Positions 10,896 to 24,900 of a stretch of 64,000 nucleotides of DNA are shown piece after piece. Source of the DNA: Pampus argenteus (Eukaryota; Chordata; Actinopteri; Scombriformes; Stromateidae); NCBI GenBank assembly GCA_036937835.1, contig CM072874.1, forward strand, positions 18,134,501-18,198,500, read 5' to 3'. Numbering within the stretch: the stretch's first letter is position 1; every line of letters begins with the position of its first letter. The notes under the pieces were generated by a model. The model was not told the DNA's origin and ran no database searches. It was given only the letters and a program-made list of their open reading frames with translations. The position numbers were made by a program, and so were the translations under genes.

Positions 10896-13800
10896 ACCCC
10901 CACCCCCACCCTCCGGTCCTGTCTCCCGTACAGGGTCCTCAGACTGGTCACAGACGGAGGAGCAGTGAAGCTTGAAGACAGATTGAATAGTGGAGTCGCA
11001 TGCTTTTAAAGCTGCCTACTAATTGGAGAATAATTATCCCTTAGCAGTACTTCAGCTACCAAATAAGCTCTGCGAGTGAAAGTCACGTAGAGCTGAAAAC
11101 ACATTCCAGGGCATCAAATGGCATTCATTCAAAACTTACAAAGAACGCTTCTTTCAAACATTAGAATGATATGTTAAGTCAATATTGTCACCAGAAAACA
11201 CAAACCCTCCTACATGAATAAAGAGTAATACAATTAAGATGAAACACTTTACAGAAACACTGCATTTTTTCTGATCCCACCCATTTGCCATGCCAGCAGC
11301 TCATTTGAGCCTCTCTTCTCTCTTATAATGTGCTTTGGTATTCTTGTTTGTGGGCAGAATGTGTCTCTGTAAAGCTAAATCAGCATTGGCATGTTCTTTA
11401 TGCAGATGGCTCCTCCATCTTTTCACTTTTCACTGTGTTATTAATTCTGCCAAGTGCTCTCCTTTCCTTTGACTTACAATGACTCATTGAAGAAGGAATG
11501 CATTTAGATTTTTGCACCATTATTTAGCCACACAACAAGCGTTCCACTCATATAGAATACATTTAGTAGCTCTTCCTAGTACCTCGCCACCCTTGACCTT
11601 ACTGTGGAGACTATATGGAGTAGCAGATTCACGTTAAAGGTGCATCAGATCAGTATGTCTACTAGAAACTCGCCATTTAATCATTTGCTGTTGATAAAAT
11701 ATGTTGATTGAAGATGAAGAGTCTACTGCCATGGTTACACTGACGGCCTTAGTTTGCATGTATTCAGTCATAAACATGTGGACAAATTTAAAGTTTATAT
11801 CGACATGATGATTAAGAGATCCCCAGAATGAATTCATCCAGAAGGGTACATCCTGAAAAGCGGGCATGAATAAAGCTTATCGATCATTATCAAATGTCAG
11901 TTAACTCATTCGGCCCACTCACCAACATGGTAAACAGTAGCAGCTGCAGAAGTGTCTGCGGTACACAGCTCACACGGACAATCAAGGTACTTGAAGTCTG
12001 ACTATTGTAAAATAGCACTGCTGTGAAACGAGCACTAGTGATAGCACGCACAAAGAGCAGGCGCTTCAACGAGAGAGGCGAGTGGCAGAGCTGAGCCCAT
12101 AGTAACAATAATAATGATGAGTTTGCATCACGTGTGGTAAAGGAAGGAAAAGGTACATATCGTTATGGAAACATTCACGTAGACGTGTAAATGTTTCACC
12201 AAAGCTGTGAAACAACCGACCCTAGATCCTGGAGCCACTGTGCCAGCATGGCTAAAAACTGTGTGCTTTGTTAATCAGCAGCGATAGGCAGGTTGAATGA
12301 TCTGATCACTTACAATGTAATTGCATTACTCTACTTACTCAGCAGCAAATGTAATTAGCTGCATTAGGTAAGTTTCTGTTCATTGCTCAGCCATCATCTA
12401 CATCAACGGTGCCCTTTAAACAACTTTAAAACATCTTCCATGTTTAGTGTTCAGAGTTCGTGACCTCCAAATTGTCAAAGTAAATGTACTATTTAGTAAC
12501 TGTAATGTAATTAGTGAATTTCAAGTTGTAATCTCTTACATTAGCTGTTAATTAGTAACTATGGAAGGGTCACCAGTTAACAATCTGCACCCGAGGTGAC
12601 ACATTCAGGTAAACCACCAGGTTTTACACAGATATATGCACACTTATAAACACACTTCATTTGACTCTAAATTCACAAGCTAGTAAATATATGTGTCAAT
12701 ATATTAACACAATGCTGATTTTTCATCTTCCTGTATCCTACATCCATCTTGCATCCATTCTCCATCCTCTCTGATTTAATCTGCAGGTTTTACTTTTAAT
12801 GAGAGTCATTTTTTTTTCCTCAGGTGTCCGTCTCTATGACACGGTTCTGCCAAACGACGGCCCACGCTAACCGAGCACTCTTATTATTTGCTTGCTCAAG
12901 GTCACTGAACAATCAAGAGATTGACTATGAGCGAGCTTGCTGTTTCTGCCTCAGAGGGATAAACTGGATTAAGGTATTGGGAGAGCCTTGCAGTTAAAGC
13001 TTTAGAGATGGCAAACACAATCAGCATGTCTCTACATGCCTTGCCTCTTTCAATCATCCACAAGCAATCATGGCACGAATGGAAGCCGCCCCCACCCACC
13101 AACCACCACCCACCCCGCTATCCCTTTCTGCAAATGAGATGGAGAGGCGACAGCAAAAGATATGATCCTTGTAATAAGTCTCTTGTGGGCTTCACGTGCA
13201 TCTGTGTGAGGAGTCACATCAGTTCTGCTCAGTTTCCATAATGGCACTCATTGCATAGGTACATTAAACCTTAAACATCAGCCGCAATGTGACTTTCAGT
13301 CTGTACAATATTAAAGGTAAGATGTCACCAAGATGTCACGATACTCACAACCGTATTTGCTGTACGGTGACTGTTGCGTGAGGCATAAAGCACATCTGTC
13401 TCTCCTGGAGATCTCGGTGTGATTACATTTCACTCATTATATGGTTGAAATCACTTGAAACGCTACAGTGATTCGAAACGGTGAGTGTGAGTTTAATTCG
13501 TGCAGCTCCAGCTGTTCTTCTGACTACTCTTTTTTTTTTTTTTTTTTTAAATGCCTATATAAGGAGCGTCTTATTAACTTTCTAAAGGTACAACTGTATT
13601 AAGAGGGTTCACGGTTTCTGCACTACAGGATGGATGAAAACATGCCCGATATAGCCTACACATAATTCACTTACATGTTTGTGTTTGCTGTTGTCATGTT
13701 TACATCCATTTTATAGGACAAACACACCTTCACTTTTAATGGCTGGGCATTGCAGTAGCTTGGTTAAGTTGTCTGAATGTAATTAGCTGTCAGAGTTCCA

Positions 13801-15179
13801 AGAGGTGAATCCAGTTGGTTTGCCCACCAAGTATAAACCAGTCATCAAAAACTGCAGAGGCATAATAAAACCTCAGGACGCCCCTGCGGCTCATTCATCT
13901 GTCCGTGTGTGTGTGTGTGTGTGCTGGAAAAACATTTTCTTTTCAGCGGTGACCCATTTCTCTTCTGTGTTGCTCACAAGTGTCAGAATGCCACCGTTAA
14001 TATCAAACATGTTTGCACTCACAATAAAGCAACATGCTATGAAATCCAGGATATCAGACAGTCATGAGGCCCTGATGTGCTTATGATGTCTGTTTAATCG
14101 AAACAGGAGATTCATCTTCCCTGCAGGATGAATCCTATCGAGTTTGGTGATCTTTTCCTCCAGCGCCATCGTGTTAAAATGTTCAATGTGTTTAATAGTT
14201 TGTTTATTTAATACTAAATACCTGCAAAACTAAAGGCATATATTGGTAACCCAGTTAGAAATAACAACAGAGATTGATTCGGGAGTTATTAACTCACCTA
14301 AAGAGAATTCAACCAGTGTAGGTTTCGGTGAAGAGTTACTGTGTCTCATAATGTTGCATGAGATGTTGAATTATTGATATTTTTTAAATATGGTATGGTA
14401 ATATGGTATCTTTATTCCAGTCTTCAAAGACACCATACCAAACGCAAACTTCTCACTTCAATCGATCTCAAACACCCAGAGCAAAAAGTCAGTATATACG
14501 GCATGGTGACCTGGATCATTTACATTGGATAAGTCATTCTAGAAGAAAGGTTATAGATTTCACAGAAAATGATGATACCGAGACGAACGACAGTAGCACT
14601 TTCCTTGACATATTGCAATATAGAAAACTACTGACCGATCTTAACCTAAGACTGGAACAACACAATATTTCTATACATATTTATATACTAACGGTATAAG
14701 GCACAATCCATCCCACAGCCTTCCTTCTGGAGTGATGACAGAGGGACCTGTTTGGCTTCCCAAGTCACGCCTTGACCTCTTAGATGAATGCTGAAGGACG
14801 TGTTTTGAAGCATGAGGTTACATCTCCCTCTGTAAGGCCCTTGCTCTTTCATCCTTGCCTCACTATCCTCCTCATCCCGCCTCTCATGCTCTCCAAAGCC
14901 GCAGAGATAGCCTCCAGTGTTTACGTGTCATTCTGCATGACTTATACATGAAGAGGCTCCTCTTTATTCATCTTTGGGACTCCCACTGTGTGAACGTTGC
15001 TCTGTGCCGTCTGTATCACTTCAGCTGCTGTGTCTTCTCTAACCTTTTCATCTTCATGCAGACACAGACGTTCACACTGCATTCATTCAAACCCACGAGT
15101 CTCTGGGAGCCCCATGGAAGTGAAAAGGACAGATAAAGCGGCCCTGTGTTTAGCCGCTTCACACTCTCTGCTGTTCGGA

Positions 15180-15181
<2 letters not shown>

Positions 15182-15211
<30 letters not shown>
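15182..15211 (+). repeat. (GT)n microsatellite
   Basis: A perfect GT run. Confidence 0.95.
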
Positions 15212-15212
<1 letters not shown>

Positions 15213-15463
15213 TCTGTTTGATTTTTCTGTCTAACTAAGTTCTGCGTTCTGATTAAACCTGTCGAGCTGGATTTACGGAAGTTTATCTTATTTATACTGC
15301 TTAGACGTTGGCTTTGTTTGAGTGTTTGGCTTGTAAATCCTTTGTGTTATTTGAAGTGAATTTGACTTACTAATGACATGGTCACTGGTATCAAAGCCTG
15401 TGCTGCTTAGAGCATCATGATGTTGCAGGAACTGTTTTTTGTATTTATTTAAACCTTCTTCAT

Positions 15464-15464
<1 letters not shown>

Positions 15465-15515
<51 letters not shown>
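15465..15515 (+). repeat. (AT)n microsatellite
   Basis: A perfect AT run of about 50 bases. Confidence 0.95.
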
Positions 15516-15520
<5 letters not shown>

Positions 15521-16630
15521 GGAGACATAAGATATAAAAAGGAAAATGTTTGATTATCTCTCAAACTTTCAGTCATATTAGCTTACACCCGCAACACCAT
15601 ATACAACGCAATATATTTATCCCTGATTCATGTTCGCTGCAGCCACGAGAGCTTGCCTCGTGTGTCAATACAGATCAGATTATCAGCTCCATATCTAAAA
15701 CTTTCCTGTATGTAGGACTCACCCTCTCTGCTGAAAAACACACTGAGTCAAACATTTTATATGTGACCTTTTTTGCCATTGAAGAGATGTGTGACAAACG
15801 AATTGGGAGAGGGACGAATTGGATCTATACAGTCACCTGTCGCAGCTCCATATAGTATCTGTTTGTGTTTTCATTGTTTTTCATACTTACCATTATTGAA
15901 AATAGTGTCAATGCTGGAAAGAGCCCATGGATTTTGGTATCTGCTTAAAGTGTGAGAAAATGAGCAGAATAAAGGTGATTCATCTTATTTTGGACTATAT
16001 CAGTCCTATATGACATGTTTGTTTACCAGAAATGCACTGTGATTAATTGCAATCCCTCTTGCAGAGAGTTTAATGAGACTTCTGATGGAAAAAAATTAGT
16101 AAAGCTCCGCAGGAAGCACCATTCTTTAACTCTTGAATGTTATATAATTTAATAATTATTATAATCAGCTGTTTTGTATGAGTAGCATGTTGCCACAGCA
16201 TTTATTACAGAGAGGGATTTGCCAGTTTCAGCATGCTGAAGTTGAGGTTAGGTTCGGGAAAGCACATGTTCATTAAGTGTCCACGGACAAAGGCTGCACG
16301 TGTTGCTGTAAATCTCTTCATTTCTTTTCTCATAGAAAAAAAAAAAAAGAAAAAAGGTAAAATGATGCACAGTTTGAGGGAAATTAAGGTGAGGAATATC
16401 ATTACTGAGCTAATGAGGAAGCGCAGCTCCTGATATACATTATCAGTGTCAGCTAATTAGATAACACGCACAGAAGCTAGACTGTGATCATAGTCAGCTA
16501 AATGTAATCTGCCTCAACCTTCTCCTCCCCCAACATGCTATTACCTCGCTCTAATGGGCTCATGGTCAAATCAAAACAGCAGAGGTGCTCAGGGTTGAAA
16601 ATGTTTCAGAGCAATACTTAGTAGGTGGAG

Positions 16631-16631
<1 letters not shown>

Positions 16632-16672
<41 letters not shown>
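16632..16672 (+). repeat. (AT)n microsatellite
   Basis: A perfect AT run directly upstream of the LINE 3' fragment. Confidence 0.95.
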
Positions 16673-16675
<3 letters not shown>

Positions 16676-16678
16676 TTT

Positions 16679-17120
16679 ACCTTGTACAACATCCGGAAGA
16701 TGAGACCCACATGTCTGTGCATGCAGCTCAACTCCTGGTACGGGCATTGACTACTGCAACCACCTTGCTGACAGGTCTTCCCACATGCACTTTCAAACCT
16801 TTTCTAGTCGCTGCCTGCATCAAATTCAAAACCTTAACGCTCGCTTACAAAACAGCAACTAAAACAGCTCTCACCTACCTGAACTCGTGTTCATTCCAGG
16901 TCTACGCTCCCACCTGCTCACTACGTACTGCCAATTAAAGGCGCCAGTGTAAAACCGAATTATACGCTTCTATGCACTCTATGCATTTCCTCTGTACACT
17001 TATGTCCTATTGGACTTACTTACTCCCGTTATTGTCTCCTGACTACATCCTTGCTTGTATTGTATTACTTATCTGTACGTTGCTTTGGATATACAGTAAG
17101 CATCTGCCAAATGAAACACT
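16679..17120 (+). mobile_element. 3' end of an L2/CR1-like LINE
   Basis: The plus-strand translation contains AAQLLVRALTTATTLLTGLP and then CIKFKTLTLAYKTATKTA, which match the end of L2/CR1-type reverse transcriptase. The region between TCTFKPF and the IKFKTL block is deleted, since the usual QNAAARL and TPLL..WLPV blocks are missing. The 3' tail (TTGCTTTGGATA... then AGCATCTGCCAAATGAAA) is the typical terminus of fish L2 elements. The copy is truncated at the 5' end and inactive. Confidence 0.7.
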
Positions 17121-20100
17121 GTAACATGTTTGTGCTGAGCCGAGGAGTGCTTTTACTGCTCAGTCTGATGATAGCTTTGTAGCATTGTGCCAAAGCAAAC
17201 CACATACTGAATGTGTTCTATTTTCACATTACTTTCATCACCATTTTTTTTTTTTTTTTTGTCCTCATGCGAATTGCGTTCACACCTGTGCGTGGAGCTC
17301 ATGCATTATAGGAGCGTGGCTATTTATATCTGCAGGTTTCCTGTCATGAATACCAGATGATATACCTGATGGGGCCACGGCCTGTGCATGTGAGGGGTTA
17401 TTGAGGTCTTCTAAATCAGTAGTCCGATTGATGCCTTGGGTCAGAAATACTGAGATGATATACAGCCTTTTTCAATGAATCACTGCTGAAATGCAGCAGG
17501 TCACAAAAAGACCCGTTTCAGAGCATCCTGCCTGAACACAATGCAAACTGATTGATATCCTTTGCTTTACAAGCAGGTAATAAAGCATAATTATAACCTA
17601 TCCACCGCACCCTTTCTCTTGTCTTCACTTTTTGGTTTGAGAATGGCTGCAGGCTTAGAACGCTGAGAACAATTTCTTCTCCCTTTGATTGGGAGCCCGT
17701 ATGAGAGCATGTTTTCCCTCTTTCTTTATGACCCCGTTGCCACCTCAAAATTCCCTCTTCGGGTTTTCTTCTGTTTGAAGGACAAAAAAACACGTGAAAA
17801 TGCAGAGATAGACAGGAACAGTATTGACGGGAGGAAAAACAGCAATGCGAAGGAGTGGGGCACACAAAAGTCTATTTTCATGGCACAGGCTGGATTTTAT
17901 AGCTGTCTCTAAATCAGCCTATGATCTTGGGCTACAGCAGCTTTTTACTCCAATAGACATTTCAATTAATCAGTCAGGCTCCAGCGCACAGGCAGACAGA
18001 CGAGTACAGGGAAGGTGCATACTATCTAAGCATTTTTTCCCCCATCTCTGTTTCAGACTATTAAACTGGGTGCTACTTTGGGTTTACTGTGCTGTTGCAG
18101 TGATTACATCAAACACGATGCACGACACTGGAGAGAGTCTATATAGTGGCTGAAGAATATAATGCCAATTACAATAGAGACATTCTTGTTACTGTTACTC
18201 TTAAGAAAAGCCCTGGCTGTAATTCACAGACAGTCCTCTCATCTATTCAACCTTGGGCTGAATCCGCCTGTGCAAGCGCGGAAGGGTATAATGACTCACC
18301 ATCCACTGTTCCCCCTGGCATCATCAAAGGTCATCCCTTCAACCGCGTCACACCCACTCATCAGAATTATAAAGACTGCAGAAAAACTTGTCTCATCTGC
18401 TCTCCCAGGTGCCTTTTAAAGAGAGATTTCACTGCGGTAGAACATTTTATCATTTATCGCACATCGCCCAGCTTGTGTGGCTATTCAGGAAGTCTCAATC
18501 ACACAAAAAATATAAATAAATAAAAAACCCCAGATGATTTTCTGTTCCAAACCAGGCTCAGTGCTTTGCTCAAGGCCACTTTGACTAAATATTGTTTCCG
18601 TCTCTAAGCAGGACGGAGATAAATACATGCAGTGTCCTTCCTAGGTACAGTTGACAGGTAAATAAACAGTCAGGAAGCATCGTTTCAGCGAGCACGTATG
18701 TGTTTTTTTTTTCTTTTTAATTCCAGCGTCATTCTTTCCAGGATGTAATTTTGGTAGGTTGCAGTTATTGATGTTGTGATGCGGGGGCAAAGCAAAAAGA
18801 TTGCTGGTGGTAATAGCAGATCCCCCAGGCAGGCAATTTGGAGGTTGACTGCTCTTGAACCATGATGGAAGTGTGGGTGCTGAAAAGTGACATTTTTAGC
18901 TAAGTGAAATGTTGCTGGACTCGACCAACAATGGCACACTCCTGGAACATGTTATACAAGATGCTAGCTTTTTTTTTTTTTCCTTCGTTAGTCTTCTTTT
19001 TTTTCTTTTTTTTTCTTGCAAATTACACATATTGTTTCTGATCGAATGCAACACTGCTGCTGTAGCTGCTGTTCCACCTGCCAACTTCAGAGGTGAGACT
19101 TTGGTCTCAGAGGAACACTTTTGGAGATGGATTGGATGTGTGCATATCTGTTACTGGCTTCACTTCCAAATCACACAATGGGCTTATCTCTCCCAGTCTC
19201 ATCCCGCCTTCTGTGTCATCCAGCAAGACAGCCCGACTCTGTATGTACTGTGTTATCTTTGTTCTTCCACATAGATGCGAGATGAGGAGGACAATGATTG
19301 CATCCTTTTGAGAAAGCTGTGAGTCTGGCTCTTGCTTTGCAGCCTTCCACAGAACACCTTCTTTTTGGCTCACATGTTTATTTGCACTCACCCCCACCCA
19401 ACTCCACCTTTTGCAATGTCTTATTTCATTCCTACATCAATCACTCAGGTCTCACTCTCCTTGGGCATCGCCCACAGATTGATTACCTTTCAGGGGTTCA
19501 GTGTAATGACAGGAGGCCAAGCTAATTTTTGAAGTGATAAATGGTGAGCTAAGTGACCACAATCCACTGGGAGGCAAATGATCCTCGAGCCGCTGTGTGA
19601 AGTGGCCCCAGCCGTTTCTTTAATAGTGTTCTCAGATAATGTTAAACAGAAGAAAAGACAAAGACTGTCACTAAGCATACATCCAAGAAACAAAGAGATG
19701 AAATCAGCCAGAATGAGATTACTGCTACTCTCCTTTTTAAAGTTCTCTTTTGAAATGTAGCCTTTAAGGCCTAATTTGTGATGGTAGAACGCTAATGAAA
19801 CAATGTCACATCAAGTAATACTTGAAGGTGTAAAAGGGTTTTACTGATCTACGATGTGCATAATCACCAAATTAAACCATAAATTATGAAAAAAATTAAG
19901 AGCTGTGAAAACTGTGAATCTCAAGATTTGGATCTTTTAAGCTGGTGAAACAGTTTGACTGTATAACCCCGCTGCTTACCGTACCGTCAGCAAACACTGG
20001 AGTGAAACATCATTTGTATTGCGGCGGCGTAACGTTTCTGTGAAGCATTTTCGTCACAGTTCTTTGCGGATGTGATCTTCACGTAAGAAATCAAATAAAA

Positions 20101-23100
20101 GTCCAGATTGTCTGGCACTTACGGAAGAGGCTTTACTGCACTGCCATTGTCCTCTCAGGACATCGGCAACGTTTCAGAGCTTCGATGGAACTCAGAAGCG
20201 CCGCATACGGCTCAGTGAGCAGCAACGGTTGCACCAGAGAAGCCTCTATTCACCAAAAAGCTCACACAACCTTTATGATGAAATACTATGTCTACGGTTA
20301 TTTAAGACTTAAAGGATTTCAGCTCAGAAAGTTATGGGGATTTCAGTTTTCTGATTATTTGAAACGTTTCATAACCTCCTATGCTCCATATATTTGGTAG
20401 TACACTTTTTTATTTTTATTTTTTTGCAGCTAATGTGCAACATTTTAACTTATAATTGCTCGTCTGTGCGTAGCTGATTATTGAATGCAGCGGGTTTGCC
20501 GGTAATTAGAAATGTTTACGTGGATATTTTCATGTTGTGACACGGCGTCACGCGCGTTCATTTCATTGCTCGTGCAGAGACAGCAAAAGGAACCACGTTG
20601 TTTTATTCAGTCCAAACAAATCATGAACATGAAACTGACAAACACCTGCACGAGATTTGTTTTTTACTTTCCAAATACAGTTAAAGCTCTAGAAGATTTC
20701 ATGAACTGGATATGACTTGAATTACATCAATTTCAACCAACCGAAAGTTACATGACATTTATGAGAAAAATACTTTACACAAAGACTCGTATTTATTGAC
20801 AGAACAGCGGGTTGGCTTGAATCTTTTTTTTTTGTCACACACTGATGGTGAAATATCTGGCCGAGGAATCAAAGGGAGAGAGAAAAAGCTATTTTACTGT
20901 TGTCATGGTAAAGGTCCATCAGTGATGCTCTGCACCAGTGAAAGCATAAGTGCGCCAGTCATTATGTGCATTAGAAGCAAATTAAATAGATTAGCTGCAA
21001 GTTCCATTCCCTGGATATGACGTTCTCTCTATCTGCCTGCGTTCCACGATAAGAGTCACTAGATAGGGTAACAAAAGGGAGCCCAATTTTCGAGCGAGCT
21101 TTCAATTTTGAAACCCATCCTCTAATGGGGGTTGTTGTTGTTGGGCCGAAGTAAATGTCAACTAATGGATCGGCTCTCAGGCAGCCTTCCCCATTTGCCC
21201 GCAGTCATCTATGTCTCTTAGCCTGCTCATCAGGGTAAGTATGCAGGCGGTTCAGAGGGGGCAGAGCTCAACCTCCAGGCCCTCAGCACACAAAACTCAA
21301 TTCTGTTTTAATGTCGTCTCCCACTCGTAAATAAGCTCTATGGGTCCCAGGAGGTATTTAATAAAACACATCTGATTATGTGGGAAGGGGAGTTTATTAA
21401 AACTGTATTTCTTCCATATGCTTTGAGGATTTTGGCGTGCACCTTGATTCAGGGCGTATGACAGGTGCTATTTTTCCTAATCCGCCTCCCTCCCACTTAG
21501 CCATTCTCCTCTTCTTTAAATAGCACCTTGTGTCAGAGGAGGGCGTTTCAGGATGTCGCCTCCCCTCCTATGTTATCTTGTTGGAATAGAGGACAAGTAA
21601 AAGGACAAATTGTACACAATTAACGTGAGCTACGATTGTTTTGCGTCTAATATGCTTTCTGTATTCTAAAGGAACTGGAGCCTCTAATACATCCCGCAGT
21701 GAATCCATGACAAGCATATATGGTGATGAGAGGTGGAGAAAACTACATCCGCATAAAATAAAATCAATAAATCGCTTTGTGAAAGTCAATCAAAAGCTGT
21801 GCTCGTGTGGATGGTGAACACTAATACTTTTTACAGACATCTGCCAACTGTGTTTGACTGAAAATAGGACACGCTGTACGTACCATGCGGGACACAAAAG
21901 GAAGCTTACAGAAATCCCTTTCCCGCCACGTCAGCCGTTCCACTAGCAAATAGTAGTAATAGAATTCTTTTCTTCTGAGATGAAATACAACAAAGAGCAG
22001 TGTTTCAGGGAGGAAAGTGTTTTACACAACATTATGTGGATAAATATACCTTCAGCGCTTTTGCAGCATACGTATTTAGAATAAAGCAGGGGACTTGTAC
22101 AATCCCATCTTCCAGTGGATTCTCTTCTTTCTTCATTAGTGAGTATAGAAAAGCAGAAAACATATAGAAAATCGTACGCACTCCTCCTGTGTTATTAGCC
22201 GCACAGAGAAATACGACCTTTGTGTGGGCTTGTGTTTGCCGTTAATTAATCAACATTCTCCATTTCTTCCTCCGAGGAATCAATCACAGATATTTTAGTA
22301 CTACAAATGTGATCAGTGGCTTTAATTATATGTGAGAATGTTGCCTGCTCTTAGTTTCTGCTGATTTGATGTGGTTGATGAAACACAAAAAATATTAATA
22401 AGCTTTAATAAGTTTTTTCATCTGATTGGTCCATATAGTTCAAGTAAAACAGCGGATATGTACTGTATCTGTGATCCGGACTACAAACCCTCACTGACAG
22501 CTAATTATTATCTCCACACCCATGTAAAGAATGTAACAGTCGATCCTCTATAAATCTTGATCATTTTTCTTGTTTTGACATCCTGTAAGTTTTACAGTAA
22601 GATATTCACCTTATTGCAATTTTCTCAACACCGTCCTCATAAAAATGGCAGGCCTTTGTGCCTTTAGGCTGCACCCTGCAGCAAGAACACGGTACGTCCG
22701 CATTTACACCACCAAACAGAACAGAAGTCGACTCTTCTGCTGTGCACCGACTGCTGACTCAGCGTTATCAGCAAACAATGCATAACTGTGGGAGCGGGAG
22801 TCAGTTTACACAATGAGCTTTGGACACTGACGTAGTTTGATGCTTCTTATCAATCTCTAACGTAACTAAATCAATCTCGTGTTCAGTCAGTTTTATAGTG
22901 AAATCCTGACACATTTCCAGATTCTTTCCATTCCATTCCATTCAATACATTATATACTATATATGTATTGATTATTACTATAGTTAATTAATTAATTAAT
23001 AAACAGTAATATCTGCTTACAACTACATTATAGTTTTCTATATTAGTTTCCCTATTTAAAACTGTTTATATACTGTTCTAAATTGCTGCCGTATAAATTA

Positions 23101-24579
23101 ACTAAACTTCGCATGTAGTTCTAAAAAAAAATTGTTAGGTTAGTTTTCTAAAGTGTCAAGTTTGTGCATTTTTTCGCTCCTTCCTTTATATAAATTAGCT
23201 TGTTAAGCCATGTTCAAGCCTCCACACTTGTACTAATTATGTACCTAGACCTCTTGTGATAACAAGCTGTCAGGTTGCTCGCTGACTGCAATCAGCGTTG
23301 CCTTCAGAAAATGCTTAGTTGAGGCCAGATGAGGCCAGTGAAAATCCTGACGTGATACCATGAAAAGGTTATAGCATATCTGAAGTTTGGGTTAGGCAAC
23401 AGAGATGACTCACTTATTAATGTTGGAGATCGTATGATATTCATTAGATTAGCCGAGACATCATTAACAAAGCGATAGAGATAGAGAAGATACCTATTTG
23501 AAGACTAAATCAAAGGAGACAGATATTAATTCTGATCAAACAACAAAGTGCTGTTTCATCGTTTTCTGTCCGGGATTTCACATTATATTATCCACATTTC
23601 TCTTTTGTTTTCAGATGTTAAGAACTAGTCCCCATAGGTCTATCTGTGCTGTATATCATAAAACATAGACGTTGGGATATACAGATTTATTCTAATTGCA
23701 GAGGAGTTAAAGCCCCAAGCCTCTCTGTAGTGGTTGTTCATTATAGTACACAACACAACAGGCACAAGCAACATATTGCTTAGTTCCTCTGTATTACTTT
23801 TCTTGTCTGGTTGTCTGATTTTATGCACTTTTAAGTACTTTCTAACATTGTTTTGGCTACACAAATTAAAAATGATTATAATGATTATAAATTAAAATGA
23901 TATACAGAGATGTTTATCATCTTCTGGAGATCATACAAATGTTCATGAAATCCAGCAGTTTACACAGATTTTGTGTGTGTGAAGCTGACAATTTGACTTA
24001 ATGGTGCTTAGAGTACATGGTACATGAGTGGTACCCATCTCCCCAACACAATGGGACACAGGCGTTAATGATCCTATGAAGCTCGTTAACTGCATCGGAT
24101 ATAAACATCTTAAATTACAAATTAAAATAATAATACATTGCCTTTTCTGAATAAAACTGATCGTAGAAGTTTAAATTGTGGTTGTTCATTTAAGATCGTG
24201 TGGGCAAATATAGAAGATTTCTATATCTGTGTCAGTCCTATACATATATAGCATACACATGTATGTGCAGTTGATATGGCTAGTTTTATACTGCATTATT
24301 GGAATTACTATAGTTTCACTTTGTGCACTTATGTGGAATTACTTGATGCAAAAATGACAAAAACAAAATAAATAAAGTCTCCGAATCGGCATTCATTAGC
24401 CAAGTATGTAAGCATAAAAAAAAAAAATGTGTCTTGGCATTTGCTCCCTGAAATGCAACACAGAAGAATACAAATAGAGTAGAAGCAAGGTAATAATAAG
24501 GTCAGAGTGGAGGTTGAATGCATTGTATGTTTGATGAAATATATGAAAAGGTGAGCAGTGCAGGGATTAAACAATGGGT
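17121..24579. other. Intergenic, no gene seen
   Basis: No exon was recognised. The DNA is mostly single-copy in appearance. The 21050-21560 stretch is more complex and less AT-rich than its surroundings and could be a conserved non-coding element, but this cannot be shown without alignment. Confidence 0.5.
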
Positions 24580-24900
24580 GTGGATTTTAAAGTCCAGTTT
24601 TGATGACACAGTTCAGCTCTTCTAGTGGAAAGAAACTGCTGGTGGAGTTTTTTTATGAATGTTGAATGCCAAGCTGAAGCCGACGAACATGGGGTCCATC
24701 ACTCCATCACTGGGTCAGGTGGGACAGGATGAGTCTTTGAAAAACCTTCGTGGCCATGAGGGGGCCAGACTGACTGGCCTGTAGTTGTTCAGCTCTGTAA
24801 TGCTCTGCTTTTTTAGGGAACAGGAACTGTGCAGAGTCAATGGTTGAAGATGTCCATGTACTGTATATGGGGGGTAATTGTTCATGGTGACACATGGACT
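24580..24900 (-). mobile_element. Decayed non-LTR retrotransposon RT fragment
   Basis: The minus-strand translation gives FLFPKK, then GPLMATKVFQRLILSHL, and in a neighbouring frame FVGFSLAFNI. These correspond to the finger and motif A regions of LINE reverse transcriptases (usually VPVPKK..., MK.FERLVL.HL and F.DFS.AFNTI). The catalytic Asp of motif A appears as Gly and the frame is broken, so the copy is dead. Confidence 0.65.

Larger units (their letters stand above)
9131..16678. other. Intergenic, no gene seen
   Basis: No exon was recognised on either strand. Visible content is microsatellites (CA at 10865-10894, GT at 13905-13923 and 15182-15211, AT at 15465-15515 and 16632-16672). At about 12310-12560 there is a stretch with recurring GTAATTAG-type motifs that resembles a degenerate dispersed repeat. 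The 98-codon frame at 14403-14699 is not supported as a gene. Confidence 0.5.

Noticed and set aside
10992..11020. AAGCTGCC matching the miR-22 seed
   Set aside because: Similarity stops after the seed and there is no hairpin partner.
11716..11738. Sequence resembling mature miR-132 (AGTCTACTGCCATGGTT), near genes of human 17p13 where miR-132 resides
   Set aside because: The seed is mismatched (AAGAGTC for AACAGTC) and no complementary arm lies upstream to make a hairpin. Chance similarity.
14403..14699. 98-codon open frame with a charged, protein-like translation and an upstream acceptor-like site
   Set aside because: No recognisable family, no donor or partner exon; frames of this length are expected by chance in 64 kb on six frames.
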